Assembly: GCA_040954595.2 (NCBI GenBank)
Contig: CM082580.2
Span: forward strand, 6,262,001 to 6,326,000
Source: Balanoglossus misakiensis
Lineage: Eukaryota; Hemichordata
Direction of reading: 5' to 3'
Length of the DNA stretch: 64,000 nt
The notes under the pieces were generated by a model. It worked only from the letters and a program-made list of their open reading frames with translations. It had not been told where the DNA came from and ran no database searches. This document shows, one piece after another, positions 18,501 through 34,540 of this stretch. The translations under genes and the position numbers were made by a program. Every line of letters begins with the position of its first letter. Positions within the stretch are counted from its first letter, which is position 1.

Positions 18501-21187
18501 TTAGTACTTTTCCCCCCGACCCCTCATGTCTCTCCCGTCATCTCCCCGATTGCTGTGTCCATGACGATGTTCATCTCTGTCCCTGTATCTCCCCCTATCT
18601 CTACCCCTCTGATGTGACCCTTCCCTACTACTGTGGCGTCTTTCCCTCTGGTCAAAGCCATCATCCGAAGCATCATCACTGTCATGTCTCCTACTCCTGT
18701 CCCCTTTCCGGTATTTCTCTGAGTCTTGCCTCCTCCGCCTGTGAGAGTTGGAATCGGGCGAGCTCTCGTCGCGATAATTAGTCCGTGAACGAGAATCCTC
18801 TGTCCTGTTTTGCCTGTGTCTTCTGTCTCTTTCACCAGAGTATCTGTCACTCCTGTCAGTGCGGGAAGGCTGTCTCTCTGCCTCTCTGTCGCCCCTTCTG
18901 TCACTGTATTTGGGTCTGCGAGGGGCACCGTCCGACGAGTCAGAATCGTGTCTCCTTCGGCGGGAGGTGTTGGCCTCCTCATCAGACGAGTCATGTCTTT
19001 TCCTCCTCCTATCAGCGACAGCTTCATCGTCGGATGAATCGTGTCGTAACCGCCGTCTTGTGTTGGGACTGTCGTCAGAATCACTGTCCTGCCTCCTGCA
19101 AACAATCAGGAAACGTTCAGACATTTCTGACAACTGTCAAATGTCATGGGACGAGATGATATTGGAAGGCAAAATACAATGTACACTCTTTTACACCTTG
19201 TTTGATGTTGACCCAATAATTTACGAAAAAAATCTTGTACACTTACCTTTTTCTGGAAGATGGTGATTCTGAACCACTCGATGCATCTTTCTTCTTCTTT
19301 TTCTTGTCTTTCTTTTTCTTCTTTTCTTTCTTGGCTTTCTTTTTCTTCCTTGATGTTTCCCTGGAAATGAAAGTTCGTGGATTTGTTATGTCATATTCTA
19401 CAGTTGGAACTGTACCACTTAATCAGGAAAAGAAAAGAAAATTCCAGTAATGAGTACCAATGGAAACCAATGCACTGTGGGATAACGTAGTGAATGACAA
19501 AAGAATATTTCGGTTCTAGCAGTGTGGTACCCTGTGTGTTGTGTTGTGATGCATCAACAATACAGTGCAGTGTGGTCAAGTGTGATGCAGTACCGTTCGG
19601 TAAAATACAGCAAATACACAGCTTCCTTTATAGTAACATCAGACAGTAGTACACATGAAATCGGTCAATTCTGGAAACATGTCTACTCTTTAACAACTTT
19701 CTCAGTCCTCTTCATACATAGAACTCTGTGTCGAAAGAATCACAAAATTCTGCAAACTGAAGTTCTCTTAGACCCTAGCCCACTTACCCGGGATTATCAC
19801 TTGATTTGTCTTGTTTGCTCATTCTGTTGTCGTCACCAGATGCAGACGAAGCTCCCACTTTGACGTGTTCAAAGACTGTACCACCCATCTTCATGGCCTC
19901 CCTGTCAGCTTTGGTCATTTCAACCCTTTGGGCTCTGGAGCTGAAAACATCAATAGATTTTCCATGACTGCTAGCAGATATTTGGTATCTTTTATATATT
20001 GTTTGAAACATATCCATTGTACTGGATACTGACACACCCTGAACTTAAGGCTGTTGGATTTGTACTCTCACACCTAGACATCAACTTTGGCCAATACGAT
20101 TTATTTGCTATGAATGACATGTATATACCAGACGTAGTATTCACACTTGACGAAAATATTCATGTCTGATTTTGCATTCAGAATTAGGTTTTCTTGTTAA
20201 AAGGAAAATTGAACGGAGAGCTTGAGAGTATCAGGAAATACCTTCCATAGCCCATGCCTTGAACTCGTTCAATGTCCTGGGAGTCTCGCTCAGCCGTTCC
20301 TCTTTGACACGCTTCAGCAAGTTCCTGCAATGTAACACAGGTAATGATTTATGATCGGGTACCCTCACACCTTGATGAGGAGAACACAAGGGGAAACTCA
20401 TACATGCAAGAGATTATTATGTGGCACCCTTTATTTGGCAATGAAGTTTGTAGCACCTACTGTATGAAATCATACGTTGAGATCTGAAACTGAACAAGTA
20501 CATGTACATACCTGATGTGACAATCCCGAAGTCTGTTTTTTCACTACTTTATGTCCTCTGCAGAAAATAGAACAAAAATAATGCAATGCTTCCACACTAA
20601 ATTCTGCAATCTTTTTCAATTCGATTCACAAGGTTGAGAAAAAGACAAAAGCTATAAATGTTTTGCACAGTGGTGGCGCTATATTCAACATATTGATGAT
20701 ATGAATGATCAATACTCACAATGCAGCCATCATTGCTTCTTTCTCTGCCTGTTTGATTAGGGCTAATTCTTCAGACTTGGATAGCCCCGGGCCTGATTTC
20801 TTCTCCTTGGAATACCATGTCAAATCTTTGCCCTTCTGCCATCGACCAATAGGGGCCTTCACAGAATGCCCTAGATTGAGAACAAATCATGTCAGTTTTG
20901 TTGGGTTGGGTGGGGTATAAACACAAATAGCTAGCCGCGATGGAACGGTAGGGATACTGATCCACGGCAAAGATTTGCTTGTACACGTCAGGGACGTCCG
21001 TTCACTGGCTATGTGATTATAATCTGAGTTGGGTACGAAGCTTCGACCGGAAGATACCTAGTGAAGACTGACTGAATGAGTAGTGAGCCTTACCAAGATA
21101 GCTCTCTCGGTGTTTGTCACTTTTTACATCGTCCCAATTGAACTGATCGGTTCCACCACGAACTCCTCCACGGGGAGGGTGATACAT
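18501..21187 (-). CDS. MMTAG2: MMTAG2 (C1orf35) homologue with RS/RD-rich tail, seven exons
   Basis: Nuclear-type protein of the MMtag family; its molecular role is poorly defined. Exons in transcript order are 21187-21094, 20870-20720, 20557-20512, 20324-20242, 19940-19788, 19360-19247 and 19095-18501. All junctions are GT-AG and in frame, giving 411 aa. The N terminus has the family signature [19 protein letters not shown] and then [15 protein letters not shown] 46-nt microexon encodes [15 protein letters not shown], matching the human GYKNVKKQPTGLSKE segment. A lysine-rich exon follows (about 177-215), then a final exon of 198 codons full of Arg, Ser, Asp and His ([20 protein letters not shown]). 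The human protein is about 263 aa, so this tail is much longer and looks like an SR/RD-type domain of RNA-processing proteins. Its promoter is shared head to head with PSMD11. Confidence 0.93.
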
Positions 21188-21587
21188 GTTGGCTTAGATC
21201 GCGTACACTGACACACCGGGGCACTGACACACTGGTAAGGGAACAACAACGACAACGTAAACTTCGGAAATGTTTTTGATCGATCCAGGCTGAGTTGAAT
21301 TTTACAAGCAGCCTAGGGAATCACACCTCTTACAAACAAGGATATCTTGTTTCATTGTTATGCTCGTCAATCAAATACAAATTCATTTAAAATCAATATT
21401 ATTTATATTTACTACATTATTTTACATGAATTAATATTTAGGAGTCACTAGAATAGATTAGACAGAAAACCTTTGTGAATGGATTAAAATATTGCTGTGA
21501 GTGAGGATCCTTCTCCTTATAAAATTTTACGCAGCTAGAGGGTTAACAGCGCTGAGCGTTGCATTCTGGGAATTCACATGTTGCAAA
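21188..21587. promoter_or_regulatory. Bidirectional promoter between MMTAG2 and PSMD11
   Basis: The two ATGs are 400 bp apart and face away from each other. At 21555-21572 the minus strand reads TTCCCAGAATGCAACGCT, matching 16 of 18 positions of the ZNF143/Staf consensus as I recall it. At 21584-21595 CAAAATGGCGGC overlaps the PSMD11 start codon and matches the YY1 motif typical of housekeeping starts. No TATA box is evident at a convincing distance. Transcription starts for PSMD11 probably lie within about 100 nt of the ATG. Confidence 0.6.
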
Positions 21588-25533
<3,946 letters not shown>

Positions 25534-26100
25534 AGATTTTTTGTGTAAAGAGCGCCCCCTGTGGAGCATTTGTCGATTTGTGCTGTGAAGCGCCCTCTGC
25601 AGTCATATTTGTACAAAGTTCACTGAAAACGCCAAAAAATTTAGTTTTGCTTTAGGCATATGGCTGCTTCATAAATTCTTTACAGAACCAAAACCTTACT
25701 AAGAATATTGAAGCAGATATTTATTTATCAGTTTAGGTGATAATTTCACATAGAATTCTCTAGTAAAACCATTTTAACAAGATTAATGAGTTTTTTTGAT
25801 AATTTTTGATTTCTTGTTAATGTTTCGCCAGAAAGATATATAAAAAAAAAGAAATTGAAACACCAAAAACCCTTTATATCAACAGTTCTTGTGTAATAAT
25901 TTTCTTTTGTCCCTGAAATACTTTGTATCACTTGAGCATGATCATTAAAACTAAAAGAAGAAAATATTGTTTTAATATATTGTTTAATATTGTTTTTATT
26001 CACAAAGGTTTTATGCCTTTTTGTTGGTATACAAGATACAATATAAATTGGATATTACAAGTCCTAATAACCCCAAAAATGGAAAATGTAATATGACCTG
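25534..26100 (+). terminator. PSMD11: 3' UTR of PSMD11
   Basis: AT-rich sequence after the TGA. ATTAAA at 25944-25949 is a possible poly(A) signal. No other hexamer close to the stop is convincing, so the cleavage site is uncertain. Confidence 0.4.
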
Positions 26101-27467
26101 ATCGACAACTGCGTGTGTGTGTTTAAGTGAGTGAAAGGCCAGTGGCCAATTGTCAGAACAGTTGCTTGTGGAACTTTGCTGTTATGCAATTTTGAAGCTG
26201 AGTAAAGCAATGCACAGGACAGTGAAACTGCGCAAAGCATACGACAGGTCGACCTGACGTGCGTGCGTGCTTACCTTCGACTGGCGCCACCTAGTGTCAA
26301 ACAGCCCGCCAAATCGAGCGACCTACATATCCCCCCACTAAAGGTCGGTGTACCCTTGAATGAGGCAGATTAGTCACGACAAATGGAAGTTAGGTGGCCT
26401 CCGCACACACCATCCCCAGGTGACATTGTGCTAGGGCACCATTATTACTTTACTCAAGCCAAATGACGGCTATCATTTGCAAGACAAACCATCAAACAGA
26501 ACCGGTCGCCGCTGCCTCGCGCAGATTAATGGCCGCGATTAGTGCCTCCTGAGAAAGATTGGCCTCATTCTAAAAGCTGTCGAATCGGTCTCAGTTTCTC
26601 GTTGCAGATTGCTCCGGCACTAGATTACCTGTAAACAGATTATCCTTCCAGGAAAATGAGGGCCGTGTTGCCCGCGGCTACTATTTTAGGTTGAAATTTC
26701 ACCCGTGACAAGCCAAAGTATGGCTGGTATAGTCCTGCGATTAATGATGCCTTTATACTCAAATGTCCAAGAAGAGTTGGGATATTACCTAAAAACCATT
26801 ACTGTGTAGTTTCATTTTTCTGCTTCGTACTAAGACATTGCCACGACGGCGGCCATTGACCTGAGCATTGTAATCGAGAAATACTGAGATTTACTCAACT
26901 GAAGAATCTAATTCGTTTGATTTGACGTCTCTGAAGGGGGAATCTTTCAACTTTCCAAGAAAAAGACCCCTTCAGAACATTTTTTTACTTCAAAGGTTTC
27001 TTGTGCGAGATACGACGGCGCGTCTGCATATATTGATCCTCAGCGATGCGTGTGGAAATTGTGCAGATGACCTGGGATTTAATCACCGTTCCCACGAGCA
27101 GATGTTCTGATCACCTTCATTTTCCACTTATTAAATCAGCGCATTTTGTGTGGGAAAATGACATTCTCGTAAATGGGCGATTGTTTGCACTTGGACGCGA
27201 CACCGTCTTTTGCACGTAGACACATCGCCAGACGGTGTTGATAGTGCTGATAGCAGGGGAACAACCAGGGAGGGAGGAGTATATGGGTGTATCATTCAAA
27301 ATCCCTAGAAAGAGATGAGAGAAAAAAAGAGGGGGGGGGGAGACCACATATTACCCTTCATAGGCATGCGAAAGTGAAGGGCATAAAATAAAAAAGAAGA
27401 AAATTATACATTGGCAGTTAAGCTCTGGAACTTTCACAACTACAAGAATACCATCTGAGACTGACTT

Positions 27468-27545
27468 ATCCCCTACCAACACCATGGTTTAGTCCACCTT
27501 CATTGTTCTCTCTGCATCACTGCTGGGGAAATGGGGGTGAAAGGG
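27468..27545 (+). mobile_element. Degenerate piggyBac-like MITE
   Basis: CACCATGGTTTAGTCCA and a right end GGGGTGAAAGGG resemble the element at 16331-16417. The flanking TTAA sites are not preserved. Confidence 0.45.
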
Positions 27546-29417
27546 TCCCAGTTTCACAAGAGCAGAATAATTTTATTGCTTATATACAATACAATGAAGA
27601 GAAAGATTTTTTTTGTGTGTGTGCAAAATCTCGCTCTGTCTCAAGCACGTAAAATGTGCCACATATAACTAAGCAGAAGGCCGCTGAGAAGCCCTTAATT
27701 GAATCAGTGATTAAATCTCGCTGAGCAACATTCTCTGTGAATACCAAAATTTCAGAAAAAGAATTTCAGCTCCCAAGCATTGCTTCATATTCTTAGAATT
27801 GATGGCTTAATCCATCTCTATGGACGGAGTATCTTAATTACAACCATTCATTCCTGGAAAATGGGGAGCCGTGGGCCTATAACTATGATGAATGTCCTCA
27901 AACGACCGTACACAAGTTTAAGGGGAAAGTGTAGCCGCTGTCCAATAGCAGGCGGTGTACTTCCCAACATTGTCAGCTTGTCTTGAAGTATGTTAAACCG
28001 GATTTGATTGGTGAAATGGTTTATTAGGAGTGGTGGCGTGTTTCTCATTAGCCAGCCAGCCGGTGCGTTGGTGGGAGTTTGTTGCACGAAATCCTTTTCC
28101 CTTTTAGTGAATTGGTATGCTGCTGTGCTACACACCGACTTGTTACTTTTTATAGCCAAGGCCAATCTTAAAAGCTTTTTTTCCACTTATTTCGGAAGAA
28201 AATAGAAATAAGTGGGAACGTTGATGGCTTTTGATTGGATTGTTAGTGCCCACTTCGGCAGTCACATGTTTTGCAACGTGGCTCAGAAAATGAGAACAGG
28301 GCGATCGACACGCCACAACTACATGTGCAGCCAGCGTACTTGTCATGCAAAGTGTACTGTCGTGCAAACGGTGATTTACGTGTATTACCCATAATACGGT
28401 GATGTATTATGCATAAAGTAGTGATGTGTTGTTGAATAGTTTGTGTTGTTAGGATACAAACAGGCTTGGGTTACTTTGTGATGTGCCGAAGTACATAAAA
28501 TCTATGGTTACATGATTGACACACTATGCAGCCTGGAAAAAAAACTGTCAGAGTAAAGGCAGTTGTGATTGTTGTTGACACCTGATTTAATCTCATTGTG
28601 ACAGCCCACAGGTGTATAAAGCGCCCTTTTTGACTGACCAGGCCAGCTTTTAGCTAGCACATTGATGACACTTGGCTGGGTTGCTTGTGAAAGGAAGTGA
28701 TTTAAGGATGAACGTAACCCTGTTAACTGCACAAATTTGTGCGCATGTGACTTTTCCCCAAAAATTACATTGAGAATGCTAGAAAAACTCACTTCTACTA
28801 TTGTATAAAATTTTATGTTTGTTGTGCCTTGCCTCCAATGTGCGAAGAATAAAAAAGTGAGCTTATGCTAACTGTAGAGGGAGTAAGTTTTAGGCTTATA
28901 ATAGTTACAGAAGCAGATGGATGCGTCAAGTGCACATCCATATCACGCACGTGTAAAGAAGTGGCATGTTGTTGTTTTTTATGTCTGTTTTGCCAGGAGC
29001 AGAAGTGAACGATTTAGTGTGCAGGTGATATGGTCTGATGGTTGTTGCAGGGGAATTGCCTTTCAAACTAAAATCAACCGGGCAATCAAGTCTGCTACAA
29101 AATGGGACTTCAGTCAGCTGATGTTTGATTGGTACTATTGCGTAAACATGTTTTTGAATCATCATGGACCATACGGGCTTTCGATTGCTGCGGGAGTGAT
29201 GGGTGAAACCAGTCGTGAAATATACAGGGGGCGTTTTTTTTCTTCTTCCAGGAACTCGTCCGTAGCTTATAAACAAAGTAGCGTTGCTAGAGTGATGTTA
29301 TGTAGATGCCAAGAATGCATACCTGAGTTTTGGATATGGTGTACAAAACTAAGCATATAGTCTTCTAATAGTGCTGGAAAATGTGGGCAGTCACATGAGA
29401 ATTTGAACGTTTCTCAG

Positions 29418-29479
29418 AATTGGGAAGATGACTAGATGATGGAATCACAATTGGGAAGATGACTAGATGATGGAATCAC
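29418..29479 (+). repeat. Perfect 31-bp tandem duplication
   Basis: Two identical 31-nt units, 29418-29448 and 29449-29479, each starting AATTGGGAAGATGACTAG. Confidence 0.95.
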
Positions 29480-32400
29480 ATTTGCTACAATGTGAGAGAA
29501 AAATGTGTAAAGTTGCGAATTGCGCTATGACAACTAGGCTAGTATGCAGTCACTTGAACAAGAGACGGGAGTAGTTCACAAAACAAAAATACTGAAAACA
29601 TAGCCAAAAGTTACAGCTAATGGAGCTTTAATAATCACCAGAATGTGATTATTGTTAGTTCAATTTCCTTGATCACTACACCAGGATCATCATGTCTCTA
29701 AGTTGGTTAAGTGGCATCACTACGTAGTGACCTCCTTTTGCAAGGTCACTGTCACGAACACTTACCTTTAATCACCCACCTGTTGCAAGGTTTTTTCATC
29801 AGCACCACACCGTGACAGGCGCGCTACCTCTCAGAATTTCAGTTTTCATTTATCCACCCACCACAAGGCCATCTTGGGTAATCACAAGACTGTGAAATGC
29901 CCTCTCAAGGCCATTCTGGTCACCAACCTGTCACATGCTCAGTTTCTTTGCAAGCAAACAATAATTACCCACCTGTCTCAAGGATATTTTCGTCATGTTC
30001 ACACACACTGACCACCATCAGGCCTCAAGGTCAATGTCACTTTAATTGTCATCACACCATAGCCCTGCACAAGGTCACCTTCTATAAATCAATTATTATC
30101 ATAACCTGATCTATTTTCAATACCGATTTCTCAAGTTCATTATCATCAGACCGTGATGTAGGGCGAGGTCACATTCATTGTCCCCAGAGAGCAATGTCAT
30201 ATTACTTTCCGGTCAATTTGAGAATCTCTTCAATTTAATTCATCATCCCCAGCTCAGTATCATCCAGTGCAGAGCGACCCACTTTCTGCACCTGGGACCC
30301 CCCACCCCTTCAGACACAGGAAAAAACATGCCGGCCCTTAAAGTGTTCTTTTTACTGTAATTTGAAGCATTTTCCCTCAACCGAGACACTTGTTCATGGG
30401 GAGAATTAGGATGAGTGGGAGACGGCCCTTCTAGCTACAGTGGGATATCCCGTCTTGTTACCAGAACTACCGTACCCAGGGGGGATAAACAGTGAATGAA
30501 CAGGCACAGTTAAATGTCACAGCAGAAGAATCTCTCGCACCTGGAAGATAATCAAACCCTAATCACCTGTTTTTGTAATGTTTTTCCTGGAATGTATCTC
30601 GTGGCGAAAAATGGAAAAACAGTCCGTTTTTTTTTCTCAGTGTAAAATTCGTGTTCTTCCTGGGGAAAGTGAAAAGCATTGGCCAATTCCCTTTTAAGTT
30701 TGCAAGAATGATGGAAACAATGCATATGCAAATTAGTCTATACTGCATCAGAAATTGAAGTTGGACTACGTGGTTAAACAAGATCTTCATAGGAAAGTGC
30801 GAGGGGGGTCTTGATTAGTACAGATTGTGTTTGTTCGGTGTTACCTGTGTGTTCGATTATGTCAGAACTAGTTCTTACAGCTAGGTATTAGGCTGAAAAT
30901 ATGCTTGAGTGCAGGTCTATCAATTTTTTTTTCATTATTTCGATAGTTTATTCTGTATTCATTTCAGTGTGCGTGTCACCTGCAGATTTATCACGCACAC
31001 GCACAACACCCTTTTGTAGCAAAGCTTACATTGAACATTGTATTCAAGTCAGAATTAAGTGATTACATTTGAGTGTTCGCGTCTCTCCACAAGGGGTCAG
31101 TGAACTGTCAGTGCGATTTTCTCGATCGACCGATATGTTTCTGACAAGGCGTGTATATAGCCACTTCAAAAAGAAAATAACTACACCTATTATGCAGTTG
31201 AATATTTGACTGCGCTGAAATTTCAGAGCGCTACATGTTGTTTGTGGATTTCAGCGCGCGGCTGCAGTTTGTGATGATAATACATGGTCCAATACGTGCT
31301 TGATTGCGACGTGAGATTAATATGACATTTACATGTACAGTGCATTTTCACGTATCATGTCTGCTTTGCAATCATATACTGATCAGCTCTCCAGCATCAA
31401 AACACATTTGTGATTATTTTGCCTGCGAGTTATCAGAGAGGAATTGCCAGCGAGTTAGACGCCCCCCGGGCTCGCTGTTTAGATGGAGAGGAAAGCAAAT
31501 ATTGCGGAGATGCTGCCTGCTTGCATGCGATGTGAGTGGGAGTTTAAAGAGCTGTGGGGGCCCGTGAATTGATAAGTACTCCGTCTCTCCTTGCTGGAGA
31601 GAGTGGAGTTTCAACCCTGTGGGCAAATCACGTAATTGACGGGTTGGCGGAGGGGAAAAAAACAGCGACATGAAATGAAATACCAGCATCGCAGTGGAGG
31701 TCAGGGTGTTTAGTTGACTCTCAAATAAAATGTCATTGTGTGTGGGTGGGTGAAAGACGTTGAAGAGACAACGTCCTGTGATTTCGGGAAGACAATGTCA
31801 CGCTTCCATGGAATCCAAAAAAACAAGAAAATTTGAGAAAAATAATTTTGAGGAGCTGTTTAGCTCTGATTGGGCTGTGTGATAGTCACACAGTTTTCCA
31901 TTTGAAATTCAGGGAATCCAAAAATCCACATTAAAAGAAATATGACAATACTTTAAATTTTTCTGAAAGTACATCACAGATCACACGCCAACTAACGTGA
32001 TCTTGTGAAATAAACACATTTAAGTGCAGTATGCCATTTTAATGACTGCATATATGCACATGGGCCGGCCATGTGATATTCCCTGAGTTGTATCACAGGT
32101 GGCCTGAGCACAATGAACCAATTATCTTGATGGAGTGTAATATGACATCTTCATCATTGTTTCCTGCAGCGCTTATTAGTACTCGGGGAAATATCGTCCT
32201 CCTGTTTAGTGGCATTAAGAAATTAAATTGTCTTCCAGAACTTGCAATATAGTCAGTCAACTGGCTTCGTGTGCCTTCTTAGCTCGTGTGCACAACGTGC
32301 TAGTTCACTCGAGCTTCATTTACGTCACGCAGTTAATATCTTACCGTCATAGCAAGTCTTTTCAATCTGTGGAATATTGAAAGTGACTCGATCGATGACA

Positions 32401-32696
32401 TCATGCGTTCTAGACATTGCGTTATGAACGATAAATGTTAAAAACTGGTTTGCAAACTATATCGTATGTGTTCCTTAGATTTCTTTTGAATTATAAACAC
32501 CAACAAGACCAGTAATTGCTATGGTTATTGTGGATATGTCACAGAAAGACACGCGAATGTTAAATATGAGATCAGAATTTAAAAACAAAACCATAATCAA
32601 AATCTCGAATACTGTTGTCATGTACCGTACGTACAATGAATATCTTCTTGTATGGTATAGCTAATAGTTGAACTTTTCTTTGCTTTTTCTTACAGT

Positions 32697-32848
32697 AATA
32701 ATAACTGTTGCATATTTGTTTCTCCCAACCAGTAAATCTCGTGCCACTGTACCCCCGAGACATTGTGATTCCGACATACAATAATCCCTTTAAACCTTCC
32801 CCAGGCTGACAGTGCAGGCACGTGTTACACGTATATCAGTCATGTATG
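32697..32848 (+). repeat. Dispersed repeat, left copy of an inverted pair
   Basis: About 150 bp that match the reverse complement of 34382-34540 with small indels. Shared landmarks are AACTGTTGCATATTT, ATTGTGATTCCGACATACAA, AAACCTTCCCCAGGC and CACGTGTTACACGTATATCA. Either two copies of one short element in opposite orientation or the long terminal inverted repeats of a larger element. Confidence 0.8.
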
Positions 32849-33687
32849 CATTAATTTCAAAGACTGGACTAGTAAACATGGTCAAGGGAAATAAATGTCA
32901 CGTTTCACCCTTATGTCCGTCCATCTGTGCATGCATGCATGTTCTTTGGTCATGTTTGAAGCAGTTTTGCATTTAAAGGGCACAAAAGTAACATATATTG
33001 GCTGTGATTGATACTTGGAAAAACTTTGAGTACAAGAGAGCATATGGAACTGAATGGGTGTCGTGACTTAATTTAATCAGCAATGAAACTCGCTACATCT
33101 CCTCGTGTATAATTAGATGCCGATTGTTGTGTCGCAGTGTGCGTGGGATGAGAAAAATAAAATTAAAACAGTGGTCTCATTTCATCTTGTTTCATAAAAA
33201 AGATCTTAAAGCACAAAGCAATTATTAAAAAGTGAGAACTACCGGTATATACACCCCTTGCTCTTTCATATTAATGTTTGAGTTATGTTGTGGTGGCAAT
33301 ATTAAGTCCAGATGTCACACAGCCAATTATTACAACTGCAGAATGATGTCATATTTTCCGCCTCTTGTTTTTCAAGGAAATGCCGTTCAAGAACGGAAAG
33401 GGCAGGAGTTCAGAATGTACTGATGACTCGGTCGTGACGTGTGTACATGCATTTTTCAGAAATAGCTGTGAATTCCCTCTTTTTCCCATTTGGCCTTTCC
33501 TGCCTGTCGTGATAGTTAATATCCTGTAGGAGCCTTGGCTAAATCTTTTCAAGTGGGCTTGCAGCTTCAGATTTTTTGTCACTGCATGCAGCGTGATGTC
33601 AGAGATTTTATTCGCCTCTGGCGTTGTCGCGACAACCGCTTGTTTAGAAACTACAGTGAGGAGCAAAGAGGGGGTGTCTCTATTGAA

Positions 33688-33731
33688 CACACACATGGGA
33701 GAGAGAGAGAGAGGGGGGGAGGGGAGAGAAA
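33688..33731. repeat. GA-rich low-complexity tract
   Basis: AG dinucleotide run followed by a G-rich purine tract. Nothing else is indicated. Confidence 0.8.
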
Positions 33732-34381
33732 TGTTGTCAACCACGTTAGGTTTTTATCACCCACCTAGGTAGCATAAGCCTATTTAAGGCAGTGAGAATT
33801 CTAAGACATGAAAAGTGCAGTAGTGCTCAACTATATGCTTCAGGGGACGTACGTTATACAACTGCTGGAGTTTGACTCTGTGACTTTTGACTTTTAGAAA
33901 AAAAACAATTACCTCAAGTAAAAACGCCCAGCAGCTTGACATTTTGTATGATAGTGCATTACATCATCAGATGACCATTTGCTGGGTCTCTTTGGTGTTT
34001 TATGACTTAAAACACGTCAATCATAGTATTGCATAACTATGAAACCGAGCTCAATTCCACAAATGGGAGAAATCTGAATTTAAAGATTGGAATATCACAT
34101 CACAGTGGAAGATTCAGATTTCTATAAATCACGGTATTCTTTACCTGTAACCTTCAGCACAAAATTATAATCAGTCAAGATGATTGGATTGTCACAAATT
34201 GAAGGTAATAATTTCTCAGAATTATCGATGGACACTGAATATTTTAATTTCACTTTTACACATACTTAAGTATGTCACATGAGCTGGCAGTTGAAAATTA
34301 ACTAGTAATTTTATAATCTCACTCCAGAATCAGTTATGATCTCTAGGAGGGGGACCATATCAGAGTCTACTGGAGCATTGG

Positions 34382-34540
34382 TCATACATGAGACTGATAT
34401 ACGTGTAACACGTGCATTCACCGTCGGCCTGGGGAAGGTTTAAGGGGATTATTGTATGTCGGAATCACAATTAATGTCTTGGGGGTAGAGTGGCACGATA
34501 GGGTTGGGAGAAATAAATATGCAACAGTTATCATTATTGT
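34382..34540 (-). repeat. Dispersed repeat, right copy of an inverted pair
   Basis: Reverse-complement partner of 32697-32848. The 1.5 kb between them has no transposase-like reading frame. Confidence 0.8.

Larger units (their letters stand above)
26101..32690. other. Intergenic DNA, candidate regulatory landscape
   Basis: I see no gene. The part at 26440-27130 has higher complexity and less AT than its surroundings, with TAAT-containing sites (AGATTAATGGCCGCGATTAG), and so does 31400-31650. These would be the first places to test for conserved noncoding elements. Open frames such as 28917-29360 have no recognisable domains. A 31-bp perfect tandem duplication is at 29418-29479. Confidence 0.4.

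Noticed and set aside
18524-19105. Second long minus-strand frame and plus-strand frames over the last MMTAG2 exon
   Set aside because: They are shadows of the repetitive RS/RD coding exon. Only the frame continuous with the upstream lysine-rich exon matches the MMtag family.
28917-29360. 147-codon plus-strand frame with an ATG
   Set aside because: The amino-acid pattern has no recognisable domain and the region shows no codon bias. A chance frame is more likely.
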